This document shows positions 45,467 through 56,473 of a stretch of 64,000 bases of DNA, piece by piece. The stretch covers positions 1 to 64,000 of the forward strand of contig CAIUZK010000109.1 of assembly GCA_903903635.1 (NCBI GenBank), written 5' to 3'. This DNA comes from an uncultured Bacteroidota bacterium. Lineage in GTDB: Bacteria > Bacteroidota > Bacteroidia > Chitinophagales > Chitinophagaceae. Each line of letters begins with the position of its first letter. The first letter of the stretch is position 1. A model generated the notes under the pieces. That model ran no database searches. It was not told where the DNA came from and saw nothing but the letters and a program-made list of their open reading frames with translations. The position numbers and the translations under genes are program-made.

Positions 45467-48400
45467 TTATTGTGCTAATACAAAATGGAATACGCTGTGT
45501 TCTGATCCTGATTGTAAGGTAAGCAGATACATACCATTGGCAAGATTGCCTGAAAGCTGAACCTGCTCATCAACCACCCCATTCTTAGCCTGCAGCTTGT
45601 TTTTGTAAACTACCTGGCCCAGAACATCTGTAACTTCAATTGTCACATCCTGATTATTTATTGAGCCAAGCTTTCCTTTCAGTGAGAATACGCCCTTATT
45701 CGGGTTAGGAACAAGGATAATATCGCTTCCTGCTGCTGTAACAGGTTTCACTGCATCTGGCTGCAGGCGAATTACTATCAGTTTGGTTGTAACCACTCCA
45801 CCGCAAGCGCCACTGCTGGTAACATCGCAGGTAATAGAGTCGTTATTGAAATAAACAGAAGTATAGAATGTATCGTTGGTAGCGCCATAAACAGGATTGC
45901 CGTTAATATACCACTGGAATGCAGGCGTTGGGCCACCGCCACCTGTAATTTTTGCAACCAGCGTATCAACATAGCCTACAGGAATCTGTACACCCGGATA
46001 AGCGGAAATAGTAAATACCGGCACCGCGTAATTTTGAATAACTATTGTTGCGGATCCTGTCATAGTATCATGGCAACCTGTATTGCCATTATGAGCCAAT
46101 ACAATGTAAGAGCCTGCTGAAGTATCCAGGCCAAAGTCCAACGAACCAGTATTACCTGACAACGGACTACCAAGCAATAATCCACTATGAACCAACTGAT
46201 AGTTCACACCAGTATCAGAACCATCGAGGAAGATATGAACACCACTATCTGAAATGCAATAAGAACCACCACCTGTAACATTGTAGGTATGAGGTAATGG
46301 GTTTTCTGTAATTACGCTTCTGCCATACATTGTATCATGACAAGTTGTAGGAAGATTCAATGCATTAATCTTATAGGTACCAACTACATTCTGATAGCCA
46401 AAATTGATTGGCAAACCTGTGCCGGCACGTGGACCACCTATTGGCATTGAACCAACATAAAGCTGATAGTTTATACCTGTTTGCGAACTGTCAAGTATAA
46501 GTATCACACCAGAATCTCCGGTACAGAAAGAACCGCCACCTATCAGCGTATCAACTCTTGGCAGTGGATTAACAACCACAGTAGCGCCGCCAGTCATATT
46601 GTTTGTACACAATGTATAAATGTCGCGGGCTGTTACAGTGTAAGTACCTGCTGTAGTATAAGTGCCAAAGGTAAATAAGCCACCTGTACCATCAGCCGAG
46701 TCCACAATAACAGAACCACCTCTCATTAATGTATACCTGATACCAGTTGTTGAACCGGAAAGATTAATAGGATACCCCGGCGCTCCGGCGCAAAGTGTAC
46801 CACCACCTGACACATTGAAAACAACAGGCAGTGAATTAATAGAAATCGAAACCGTACTTGCCATATTGCTGGTACATCCGGTAGTAGTATTAGTAGCAAC
46901 TATGTTATAAGTTCCGGCTGTGGTAAATGCACCAAAATCAAGTCCGAATCCTGTACCGGGTTTGGTACCTACCAATATACCTGAACGGAACAGATCATAC
47001 TTTATGCCTGTATTGGACCCATCAAGGTAAATATGAAGTCCGGCACCTCCAATGCAATAACTACCGCCACCGGCTATAGTATAAACTGTTGGTAACGGAT
47101 TTCTAACATTAACAGCGCCTCCAACCATATTGCTGACACAACCTGTTGTTGCATTAGTAGCAATGGCTGTATAAGTACCTCCAAGTGAAATATACCCGAA
47201 AGATACAGGAGAACCAGTACCGGAAATTGTGGCAACAGGTACTGAGAAAGTGTCACGATACAGTTGATAATAAACACCAACTTCTGACCCCCTCAAACTA
47301 TCCTGAGCGCCGGGAGTACCCGCGCAATAAATACCACCGCCACCTACTGTTTGAATAAGAGGCAATGGGTTGATAATAATTGTTGCGCTGCCATTCATAG
47401 TATCTTTACATCCTGTAGATGTGCGGATAGCTGAAATTGTATAAGTACCCGGATTATGGAACGTACCAAAGCTGATTGCGGAACCGGTACCTGATATTGG
47501 TGCACCATACAATGTGTCTGTATTAGACAACTGATATTTTATACCGGTATCAGAACCACTAAGCCCGATTGGCTGATTGATGCCAGGAAAACAAGACTGA
47601 CCACCACCTGTTACATTATACTTGGTTGGCAACGGCAATACTGTTATGCTTGACGATCCATTCATGGTATCACTACAGCCCCATGAACTGGTAGCAACCA
47701 CATAATAGTTACCGCCACCTACCTGGTTGCCATAATCTATAAGTGCACCGGTGCCATTAACCGGAGCGCCTATATATGCAGTGGTATCAAATAACTGGTA
47801 ATTGGTTCCTGTTTCAGAATTACTTAAAATAATATCAATACCGGTTCCGCCATTACAGAAATTACCGGTACCTGCTACAGTATATTTTATTGGTAACGGA
47901 TGAATATTGATACTTACGGTATTGCCCATATCTGCAGTACATCCTGTTATTGAATTCACCGCAGTTACTTTATAAGTACCCACATCGCTGAATGAACCAA
48001 ATGAGATAGGTATTCCTGTACCCGGAACCGATGCACCACTTGCCACACCATTATAATATAACTGATAATTTACATTCAATTCAGACATACCTAAGGAAAT
48101 CACAGAGAACATGGTATCATTCACACAGTAATCAGGGAAACCGCTAATTACTACAGTCTGGATCTGAGGCAGTGGATTTACAAATATGTCGGCACTGTCG
48201 GCCATATTACTTACGCAGCCCGGTGTACTTGTTGCTACAATTGTGTAATTGGCACCTGGCACTGCCGGAATGAGACCATAGAAAGTCATTGGGCTTCCTG
48301 TTCCGGCCACGGGCCCGATAGGCGCAACAAGATCAGCAAACAACTGGTAACTCACGCCTGTTTCAGAGCTATCGAGATAAATATTGAAACCCGTACCATC

Positions 48401-51400
48401 CGCACACATGGTACCACCACCACTTACATGATAAACAAAAGGCAATGGATTGATCCATACAGAATCGCGTGTACTCATAGTATCAATACATCCGTAGACT
48501 GTATTTTTAGCAATTACAGTATATGTTCCGGGCGTTGTATAATAACCTGTTCCGAAGTTAAAAGAACCCGGATAGCCCTGATAACCTGAATCAATTAATA
48601 TCCAGTTATGATACAGGAAGTAAGAATCGGTAGGATCGCAACTTGCAAGTCCAATAAATACACCGGGAGCATCTGCACAATAGCCGCCGCCGCCAGTAAG
48701 TGGTTGATCGGTTGGTAAAGGAATAGGATTCACAAAAACACTGTCGCTCATATGGAAGGAACAAGTGGTTGTAGGGTTGGTTGCTGTTATCGAGTAATTC
48801 CCCCTTACAGTCTTGAGTCCGAAATCAAGGGGGTTACCGGTACCTGGTTTCGGAGCGCCATCTGCAACACCAGCTATATACAACTGGTAATTTACACCAA
48901 CATCAGAGTTACTGAAAATAACATGAACTCCGGTATCGCCGGTACAAAAATTACCACCATTGGCAAGCGGCGTAAAAGGATAATCAGTTGGATGGTAATT
49001 AATGACAACTACTGCGCTGTCATCAGGTCCCCAACAACCGGCACTGCTAACAGTACGGAAATAATAAGTTCCTGAAGTGTACACTACCTGTGGCGATGAA
49101 CCAAGAGAGGTAAAAGTGCCATTGTGTGCGTAACCTTGAAAAAATATAATATGTGGTAATGGATCGGAATTGGTAGCTGAAATTACTGCGCTATCGCAAT
49201 AGGTACCGCTACCCAATGCAGTTGTTGCCAAAGGCAAAGGATTAACAGTCGCTGTTGTTGTAAAAGTAGCCATGCAATTCGCCCCCGGTCCATTGCTGAT
49301 TGTTAAAGTATAAACACCGGATGCAGCAGGAGTTGCGCTGCCAACTGTAGCAGTATCAGAATTAACACCTGTAGTTAAAGCAACAGGGCCACTCCATGCA
49401 AAATTTGCAACGTTGGTTGGCGCGATTCCAAATAATATAAGCGAGTCACCCTTACAAAGAGAAGATAGCACTGAATTGTTTGATATGCCACCAGCCAGTG
49501 TAGGTGCAGCATTAACGGTAACAGTTGTATGGGCGGTACCGCTAAATCCATTACTGTCTGTTATAGTAACTGTATAAGTAGTAGTAATGCCAGGAGTAGC
49601 AATTACCGAAGTACCTGTTGTACCCGAAAGACCCGTAGAAGGTGCCCATGTATAAGTAAAACCCGGATCACCTGTAGGCAAGGTAGCATTGAGTGTATAT
49701 GTGCCGCCTGGCTGACAGATAATGGTATCTACTGAACTAACAATTGTTGGTTTTGTTGAGTCAAGACCAGTATAATGATTTGGTGGTATACCTACGCTTA
49801 CATCTACGGCTGTTGACAATGTATGTGTAGTGGTATTGGCATAATCAAATTTTGTCCATGAGCCGGTCCATTGGCCCATAACTAATTTAGACTCGATACC
49901 TACCACATCGCCGGGAACATACTGAACGGTTACAGCATAGTTGGGGGAAGTAAAGCCCTGCATATCCAGAGACCAGTAACGTTTAAGATAGTTGGTGATA
50001 TTGGCATTGTTTGGATGCTTTACCTTGGTAACTCTCACACCTGCATAAGAGCCTGCGCCATATCCGCTGCCGTTAAAACCAAGTGTAATCGGACTATAAT
50101 TAACATTATCACCAATTGGGAACAGATAATTCACATCGGCATTGAGCAGCTTAACTACTTCACCTGCCGTGCTGGCAACGATCATATTTGTAGCTGAAAA
50201 AGTGCCTGGTGCAATGGCTGGAGAAGAATAACCAAGAACCAGAGTATCGGCGTTCAGATTCATATTACCGGCTGTAAGCGTTAATTGTCCGTTTACGGTA
50301 TCGTTGAATCCAATGGTTGCGCCACCGGTATTATTTAATGTAAGATCGTTGAAATTGGTAGAGAAAGTACCACCAAGAACTATCGGAGTAATACCTGCAA
50401 GGTTTACATTACCGCTTCTGGGAACAAATGCAGTATGACTGGCGAAATTGGCCCAGTTGCCATATGCATTAATTGTATAATTGGATGGTGAAACATCGAA
50501 AATACCGGCATTAAATATCAGTGAATCATTTACCGTAACTGCCGAGCCAAGTGTAATAACAGCCCCTGCTTTACTAACGATTAATTTGCCAATGCTGTTG
50601 GATGCAATTGGCTGAAGTTCAAATCCGGTGGTAACCGCAAGCGCATTGTTACCCAGGTTTTTATACACAATATTCACCAATGGAGAATAAGTAGGTTGGG
50701 CATTTAGTGTACCATTATCCACATTAACAACAGTAGAATTATTCATTATCAGATTGGAACCATTTGATAAAGTACCATTCTGCAGATTCAGCTTTGATTT
50801 ATTATTAAATGTGGTTGGTGCAGAGAGTGTTACTCCGGCAGCATTGTTGATAGTCACATTACCTTCCATATTGTATCCGCCGCTATTATCAATAGTGCTG
50901 GCAAACGACAACCCCGTAATTTGCGGAGCTGTTCCGTTAAAATAATAATTTGCCTTTGGACTATACCATGTTGCTGACATATGCTGAATCATGGAGTCAA
51001 ATCCATTTACATTTTTCGTGTAAATAAAAGAGCTGTCAGCGATAAAAAAGGCTGCTGAATTACCGGCATTCATATTATAGGTGAGGCAATCAAGGGCTCC
51101 GTTAAGAGAGTCGGTAATATCAGGAAAACGTGGTACCGGAAGGTTTGTAGCAAGTTTACGGTAACAACGTTTGTCAAATGTCAATGAGGTATAAATGCTA
51201 GCAGTATCGCTGGACCAGTTAATCGATTTTGCCGTAGCTATATTGCCCAAAGTACCGCCAACATCTGAAAAATGCAGATGGATATACCCGGAGCCGGATG
51301 TACTAAAATAAGAATGCCCGCTGACTGTTAAGTTACCCCTGAGATTGATGGTTAATACTCCGGTGGATACAAATGCCGTAGTGAAAAATGATGTATCAGC

Positions 51401-51742
51401 CAAAGTCAGATTGCCGATAATATTGATTAAACTAGGCGATGATCCGGTTTTAAGAAAACGTTGAGTACCTACACCTGGCCCTGCAGCCCTGGCCATAATT
51501 ACATTTCCTGCAATATTCCATGTTTCGCCACTATTAATACGAACAGGGATATAAATAATCCACGTATTACCGGCACCTAAGAAATCCGAAGGATGCGGAT
51601 GAATGGAACCAGCAGGAAATGTTGTTGCCCAAATTGTTGTATCGGTTACATCACCACCCGCAGTAACGGCATAATACACAGTAGCTTGAGATCTGATGAC
51701 TCCCAGAATGCAAAACAGCAACAATAAGTAGATTTTTTTCAT
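45467..51742 (-). CDS. Giant (2091 aa) secreted T9SS protein with about 12 Cys-containing tandem modules
   Basis: N-terminal signal peptide; PKD-like TYTVTITDSNGFSGTAHTTVTVN; repeated PLP-x-YxVxGGGxYC...GVNYQLxxxG...GTG..FG...GTYxVxAxNxxTGCxxxM; C-terminal ILVPNPNKGVFSL...GMYLLTLQSG. Confidence 0.85.
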   Translation of the reverse strand: MKKIYLLLLFCILGVIRSQATVYYAVTAGGDVTDTTIWATTFPAGSIHPHPSDFLGAGNTWIIYIPVRINSGETWNIAGNVIMARAAGPGVGTQRFLKTGSSPSLINIIGNLTLADTSFFTTAFVSTGVLTINLRGNLTVSGHSYFSTSGSGYIHLHFSDVGGTLGNIATAKSINWSSDTASIYTSLTFDKRCYRKLATNLPVPRFPDITDSLNGALDCLTYNMNAGNSAAFFIADSSFIYTKNVNGFDSMIQHMSATWYSPKANYYFNGTAPQITGLSFASTIDNSGGYNMEGNVTINNAAGVTLSAPTTFNNKSKLNLQNGTLSNGSNLIMNNSTVVNVDNGTLNAQPTYSPLVNIVYKNLGNNALAVTTGFELQPIASNSIGKLIVSKAGAVITLGSAVTVNDSLIFNAGIFDVSPSNYTINAYGNWANFASHTAFVPRSGNVNLAGITPIVLGGTFSTNFNDLTLNNTGGATIGFNDTVNGQLTLTAGNMNLNADTLVLGYSSPAIAPGTFSATNMIVASTAGEVVKLLNADVNYLFPIGDNVNYSPITLGFNGSGYGAGSYAGVRVTKVKHPNNANITNYLKRYWSLDMQGFTSPNYAVTVQYVPGDVVGIESKLVMGQWTGSWTKFDYANTTTHTLSTAVDVSVGIPPNHYTGLDSTKPTIVSSVDTIICQPGGTYTLNATLPTGDPGFTYTWAPSTGLSGTTGTSVIATPGITTTYTVTITDSNGFSGTAHTTVTVNAAPTLAGGISNNSVLSSLCKGDSLILFGIAPTNVANFAWSGPVALTTGVNSDTATVGSATPAASGVYTLTISNGPGANCMATFTTTATVNPLPLATTALGSGTYCDSAVISATNSDPLPHIIFFQGYAHNGTFTSLGSSPQVVYTSGTYYFRTVSSAGCWGPDDSAVVVINYHPTDYPFTPLANGGNFCTGDTGVHVIFSNSDVGVNYQLYIAGVADGAPKPGTGNPLDFGLKTVRGNYSITATNPTTTCSFHMSDSVFVNPIPLPTDQPLTGGGGYCADAPGVFIGLASCDPTDSYFLYHNWILIDSGYQGYPGSFNFGTGYYTTPGTYTVIAKNTVYGCIDTMSTRDSVWINPLPFVYHVSGGGTMCADGTGFNIYLDSSETGVSYQLFADLVAPIGPVAGTGSPMTFYGLIPAVPGANYTIVATSTPGCVSNMADSADIFVNPLPQIQTVVISGFPDYCVNDTMFSVISLGMSELNVNYQLYYNGVASGASVPGTGIPISFGSFSDVGTYKVTAVNSITGCTADMGNTVSINIHPLPIKYTVAGTGNFCNGGTGIDIILSNSETGTNYQLFDTTAYIGAPVNGTGALIDYGNQVGGGNYYVVATSSWGCSDTMNGSSSITVLPLPTKYNVTGGGQSCFPGINQPIGLSGSDTGIKYQLSNTDTLYGAPISGTGSAISFGTFHNPGTYTISAIRTSTGCKDTMNGSATIIINPLPLIQTVGGGGIYCAGTPGAQDSLRGSEVGVYYQLYRDTFSVPVATISGTGSPVSFGYISLGGTYTAIATNATTGCVSNMVGGAVNVRNPLPTVYTIAGGGSYCIGGAGLHIYLDGSNTGIKYDLFRSGILVGTKPGTGFGLDFGAFTTAGTYNIVATNTTTGCTSNMASTVSISINSLPVVFNVSGGGTLCAGAPGYPINLSGSTTGIRYTLMRGGSVIVDSADGTGGLFTFGTYTTAGTYTVTARDIYTLCTNNMTGGATVVVNPLPRVDTLIGGGSFCTGDSGVILILDSSQTGINYQLYVGSMPIGGPRAGTGLPINFGYQNVVGTYKINALNLPTTCHDTMYGRSVITENPLPHTYNVTGGGSYCISDSGVHIFLDGSDTGVNYQLVHSGLLLGSPLSGNTGSLDFGLDTSAGSYIVLAHNGNTGCHDTMTGSATIVIQNYAVPVFTISAYPGVQIPVGYVDTLVAKITGGGGPTPAFQWYINGNPVYGATNDTFYTSVYFNNDSITCDVTSSGACGGVVTTKLIVIRLQPDAVKPVTAAGSDIILVPNPNKGVFSLKGKLGSINNQDVTIEVTDVLGQVVYKNKLQAKNGVVDEQVQLSGNLANGMYLLTLQSGSEHSVFHFVLAQ
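46020..49240 (-). repeat. Tandem coding repeats of about 85-90 aa each, about 12 units
   Basis: Recurring GGG-x-YC ... YQL ... TGC ... NPLP pattern in the 2091-aa ORF. Confidence 0.8.
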
Positions 51743-52055
51743 AAAAAAAAATTTTAAGATACCAATAGCGTTTTAAGGTCTTTTAATAGTTGTTTATATA
51801 AATATACAGCAAAATCACACCCCTTTTTGCGAGGGCATAATACTGCATACTAATTTTGCATCTAAAATACGCGTTTTAGTGCATATAAAAAATATTGCGC
51901 TCACATATATAAATAAATAACGCAAGAAAAGATCCGCTTTTAGGCCACAAAACAACTTTACAAACTAAAATATTTATATGCGAAAAATTAGCCTAACTAA
52001 CATCTACCGCAAAATAACGGTCAATTATATACTTCCAAATTACTTATATTGTCAA

Positions 52056-53141
52056 TCACCTGATTTTCAATCCGTCCTGAATCTGGTAATTTGCATCTGA
52101 AATTACTTCATCTCCTATCTTAACAGAACCAAATATTTCTACCGAATCGCCAGATTGAATACCTTCAGAAACGTCTACCTGTTTAGTCACATTATCCGAA
52201 ACAACAATAATATATTTTCGTTCCGTAGTGGTTACAATGGCTCCTCTGGGCACAACAAAGGATGCGATATTGCTTTTTGTTTTAAATGAAACCTCAGCAT
52301 ACATACCAGGCTTAAATTGCCCTTCTGTATTTTCTACATCAATTTCCATTGTTTCTGAACGGAAAGTATTATTCAGGCTTTTTGATGATCTCGAAACTAA
52401 GCCAATAAAATCATGGCCAGGCAGGGAATTGGCCTTAAAATGAACCGTATCTCCTATACCCACCTGAGAAATATACTTTTCAGGAACTTCTACAACCAGC
52501 CTTAAATTGGAAACCTGTTGCAAAACGACCATTGGCTTAGCATTCTGAACTCCCGGGCCAACCAATGCACCAGGATGAACATTCCGTTCACTTATCAGAC
52601 CATCAAATGGTGCAGTTACCAATAGATAGCTCCTCATTGATTCCAAAGCTTTATAATTAGCAAATTCCCCTTGTGAAGCGGCACTATCACCTTGCATTTT
52701 ATTTAATGCAGATTCAAGGTCGTAACCTGATATAGTGCCAGGAGTATTGCTGGTCTCTTTCAATCGCTTGTACTTATCTTTACTGGTAATAAAATTTGAC
52801 AGTGCGTTGGCATATTTCAATTTCGCTGCTGAGACTTGTTGAATAATTTCAGGTGCTTCAAGTGAGACCAGCAAGTCGCCTTTATGTACTTTCGTCCCAC
52901 GGTCGACTACAATATTCTTAACAAAACCATTTATTCTCGGAAAAATCTGTACATATTGAAAAGATTGCATAACGCCTGGTAATTGTACATTGCCACTCAT
53001 ATGGTGCAGTTGAAGCACGAACGTTTTATAAGGTGTTACTTTAGGAGCTGAGTTTTGATTTTCATTTATACTATTATTTCTGCATGAAGTAATAACTAAA
53101 GCAAAAACCAAACTCGTCATTTTTATTATTGAATATCTCAT
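52056..53141 (-). CDS. RND efflux periplasmic adaptor (membrane fusion protein)
   Basis: Lipobox LVITSCRNN; FPRINGFVKNIVVDRGTKVHKGDLLVSLEAPE; VTAPFDGLISERNVHPGALVG; EVSFKTKSNIASFVVPRGAIV. Confidence 0.88.
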   Translation of the reverse strand: MRYSIIKMTSLVFALVITSCRNNSINENQNSAPKVTPYKTFVLQLHHMSGNVQLPGVMQSFQYVQIFPRINGFVKNIVVDRGTKVHKGDLLVSLEAPEIIQQVSAAKLKYANALSNFITSKDKYKRLKETSNTPGTISGYDLESALNKMQGDSAASQGEFANYKALESMRSYLLVTAPFDGLISERNVHPGALVGPGVQNAKPMVVLQQVSNLRLVVEVPEKYISQVGIGDTVHFKANSLPGHDFIGLVSRSSKSLNNTFRSETMEIDVENTEGQFKPGMYAEVSFKTKSNIASFVVPRGAIVTTTERKYIIVVSDNVTKQVDVSEGIQSGDSVEIFGSVKIGDEVISDANYQIQDGLKIR

Positions 53142-53236
53142 GATATTTATTGTTTAATTTTTTATGTTTAAATATTTCTAACAAACAAATGAGGCTAATA
53201 GGACCAAGACAAAATATAGCCCACTCTTCAAATAAA

Positions 53237-56200
53237 TTATTCTGGTAGTTTTGATTCCGGATTTAGTGGCATAAGCGATGAAGATTTCAAAGTTGAATTC
53301 TGTAACAACCATGCATAACACTGTGGCACTATGTAAAGAGCGGCAAATGTGGAAGCAATAAGCCCACCAATTACCGCTCTACCCAAAGGTGCTGTCTGAT
53401 CTCCGGACTCCCCTAGCCCACTAGCCATAGGAATCATACCTGCAATCATTGCCAGACTAGTCATTAGAATTGGTCTTAGCCTGATGGAAGCACTCATTGC
53501 AGCAGCTTTAGCTACATCATTATTATACTCGAATCGCAACTTCTCAGCATTGGTTACAATTAAAATAGCGTTAGCTACCGAAACGCCTGTACTCATAATT
53601 ATACCCATATAAGATTGAAGGTTGAGCGTGCAGCCTGTAATCAGGAGAAACACAAGGGCTCCTAACAGTACAGCAGGAATTGTACACAAAACAGAAAGTG
53701 ATACTTTGAATGATTGATAATTGGCGGCCAGCAATAAAAAGATTACCACGATTGCCAAAATCAAACCACTTTGCAAACCATCCATTGTCTCCGTTAACAG
53801 ACTTGACATTCCTTGAATTTTCACTTCCATACCCCTGGGTAAATTCCCCAACATACTGATGGCTTTATTTACTGCATCAGTTCCGGTTTTCAAGTCTTTT
53901 TTAGCCAGATTAGCACTTACAGTTACAAACCTCCGGGGACCTGTCCGATCATATTCCCCATAAGAAGAATCAACTTCCAGATCTGCCACATCATTTAGCA
54001 CAAGGCCCGGCTGACCTGATTGTAAAGGGATTTCACCCAGTGAATTTAGATTATTCATTATTAACTCAGGAACCTGAACCTGAACCTGGTAGGTGTATGC
54101 ATTTTTAGTATCCAGCCACAGATTTTTTTCGATATAACGGCTGGATGAGGTAAAGGCAGAAACCGACCTTGTCACATCCTGAAACCTAAGCCCTAATTGT
54201 GAAATTTTGTTACGATTAAGTACAATTCGAATAGTTGGATATTTTATTGGTTGCTCAATTACTACATCCCTCATAAATGATACTCCTTTTAATTCAGTAA
54301 CCAGCCTGGAAGCATATTCTCCTATGAGTTGCATATCCTTTCCACCTACCTGTATTTCAATGGGTGTAGCAGCGCCCTGACTCAATATTTTTTCAGTTAA
54401 TTCTATTGGCTCAAATGACATCATGACATCTGGCAATCGGTTGTGTACTGCTAATCTAAAAGCCTCCTGAAATTTATCTTTGCTCAACTTAAATTGCTCC
54501 TCAATCTGAATCTGCAAAGTAGCCTCATGAGATCCGCTATTAAAAAGGTACAAATTAGCAGAAGCATAGTTGGTTGGGGTCATGCCAACAAATGCCGAGC
54601 TTATTGCAACATGCCCTCCGGTAAGACTATCCAATATCTGCAATACATTTATAACCATACTTTCAGTACGCTCCAATCTGGTACCTGCCGGCATACGCAA
54701 TTTTACCTGGTACTGTCCATTATTGGTCTTAGGCAGCAGGTCCTTGCCAATCCAAACAAAACAAACAGTAGAAATCAACAGCACTAATACAAGGTAGAGT
54801 GTAACATTTCTTTTTTTGTGTCGAATCATACCCGAAACTGATGACAGAAATTTTAACTTAAGTCTTTCGAAGAAATCGTTTTTTTCAGGGGCAGACAACT
54901 CATGATTAAGATGCTCATCAACATTTAAAATTTCATCCTTATCCAGGGCCAGTCCGGCATGAGCATGATGTTTGCCATGACGGTATTTATATTGTTCGTG
55001 TTTCAGGAGCCAATTGGCCAGAATTGGCACTATGCTTTGTGCCAACAAAAAAGAAGCTATCATGGCAAATCCGATAGACAAGGATAATGGCAGGAACAAA
55101 GCTCTTGGCACTCCCTGCATAATGAAGGAAGGTGCGAATACCGCAATAACACACATCAGAATTAAGAATAGAGGGAAGGATATTTCCGTGCAGGCATCAT
55201 AAATTGCCAGCCTTTTTGGCTTACCCATTTCAAGATGCTGATGAATATTTTCAATTGTTACCGTGGCCTGATCAACAAGTATACCGATGGCAAGGGCCAG
55301 ACCACTTAGCGTCATAATATTAATTGACTGCCCTGCTACCTTTAGACAAAAAACTGCACTTAGAATAGAAACCGGAATTGTAACAACCACCACAATACAA
55401 CTCCGCCAATCTTTCAGAAAAAGTAATACCATCAGACCTGTTAGAATGGCTCCGATCACACCTTCAGTTATAAGACTTTTTACAGAGTTCATTACAAAAA
55501 CCGACTGATCAAATTCATAAGTTATATGCACATCATCAGGAAGCAGGCTTTGCATTTCGGGAAGTTTTGCCTTCAATTGTTTTACTACTTCCCAGGTCGA
55601 AGCATCGGGTGTTTTTACAACCGGCATATAAATAGACCTCTTGCCATTTATAAGCGCATATCCGGTAGTTATATCTGCACCATCAATTATTGCACCAACA
55701 TCGTGAAGTAAAATCGAATTGTTGTTGTCTGTTTTCACAGGTATTTCACCGAAAGCTATCACCGTTTCTTCAAGTGAATTTGAGGTAGCCATGTACATAG
55801 TATTCCCGATCCTCATATTCCCGGAAGGCGACATAATATTGTTATGCGCAATTGCGCTGACTACCTCATCAGGTGTAAGGTTATAACTCCGTAGTTTATC
55901 CGGATTTATATTTACAACTACTGTCCGGATATTGGCACCAACTGGTGGTGGGGCCGATAAGCCAGGCACTGATGAAAACATTGGCCTGATCCTGGTTGCA
56001 GCCAGATCATTGATTTCATCCAGGGAGTGACCAGTACTACTGAAAACCAGGGAGCCAACAGGAAGCGATGATGCATCGAACCTGATGACCTGCGGCGGAA
56101 GTGCACCTGGCGGGAAAAAAGTCATTGCCCGATTTAGCTGCAAAGCAACCTGAGCAGAAGCCTCCGCCATATCTGTACTTTCGAAAAAAGTAAGCCGGAG

Positions 56201-56470
56201 AATGCTTAACCCTTGAATGTTTTTACTGGTTATATTCTTAATTCCATTTACATAAAGAAACTGATCCTGAAGTCGTGTTGAAAAAAAACCTTCCATTTGC
56301 TGGGGTGTCATGCCCCCATAAGGTTCAATTACATAAATAACCGGCAGATTAAGTTTGGGAAATATATCTATTGGTATTGACCTAATTGCCAGAAATGAAC
56401 TGAATAATAACGCGGAAACGATTACCAATACAGTTATAGGTCTGTTTAAGGAGGCTGATACAATGCTCAT
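53237..56470 (-). CDS. RND family efflux transporter permease
   Basis: 1077 aa; SLNRPITVLVIVSALLF, GMTPQQMEGFFSTRLQDQF, VVVVTIPVSILSAVFCLKVAGQSINIMTLSGLALAIGILVDQATVTIENI, GVSVANAILIVTNAEKLR. Confidence 0.92.
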   Translation of the reverse strand: MSIVSASLNRPITVLVIVSALLFSSFLAIRSIPIDIFPKLNLPVIYVIEPYGGMTPQQMEGFFSTRLQDQFLYVNGIKNITSKNIQGLSILRLTFFESTDMAEASAQVALQLNRAMTFFPPGALPPQVIRFDASSLPVGSLVFSSTGHSLDEINDLAATRIRPMFSSVPGLSAPPPVGANIRTVVVNINPDKLRSYNLTPDEVVSAIAHNNIMSPSGNMRIGNTMYMATSNSLEETVIAFGEIPVKTDNNNSILLHDVGAIIDGADITTGYALINGKRSIYMPVVKTPDASTWEVVKQLKAKLPEMQSLLPDDVHITYEFDQSVFVMNSVKSLITEGVIGAILTGLMVLLFLKDWRSCIVVVVTIPVSILSAVFCLKVAGQSINIMTLSGLALAIGILVDQATVTIENIHQHLEMGKPKRLAIYDACTEISFPLFLILMCVIAVFAPSFIMQGVPRALFLPLSLSIGFAMIASFLLAQSIVPILANWLLKHEQYKYRHGKHHAHAGLALDKDEILNVDEHLNHELSAPEKNDFFERLKLKFLSSVSGMIRHKKRNVTLYLVLVLLISTVCFVWIGKDLLPKTNNGQYQVKLRMPAGTRLERTESMVINVLQILDSLTGGHVAISSAFVGMTPTNYASANLYLFNSGSHEATLQIQIEEQFKLSKDKFQEAFRLAVHNRLPDVMMSFEPIELTEKILSQGAATPIEIQVGGKDMQLIGEYASRLVTELKGVSFMRDVVIEQPIKYPTIRIVLNRNKISQLGLRFQDVTRSVSAFTSSSRYIEKNLWLDTKNAYTYQVQVQVPELIMNNLNSLGEIPLQSGQPGLVLNDVADLEVDSSYGEYDRTGPRRFVTVSANLAKKDLKTGTDAVNKAISMLGNLPRGMEVKIQGMSSLLTETMDGLQSGLILAIVVIFLLLAANYQSFKVSLSVLCTIPAVLLGALVFLLITGCTLNLQSYMGIIMSTGVSVANAILIVTNAEKLRFEYNNDVAKAAAMSASIRLRPILMTSLAMIAGMIPMASGLGESGDQTAPLGRAVIGGLIASTFAALYIVPQCYAWLLQNSTLKSSSLMPLNPESKLPE

Positions 56471-56473
56471 ATC

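Noticed and set aside
46020-49240. Regular repeats mistaken for a CRISPR or rearrangement array
   Set aside because: Repeats are coding, in frame within one 2091-aa ORF and diverged at DNA level.
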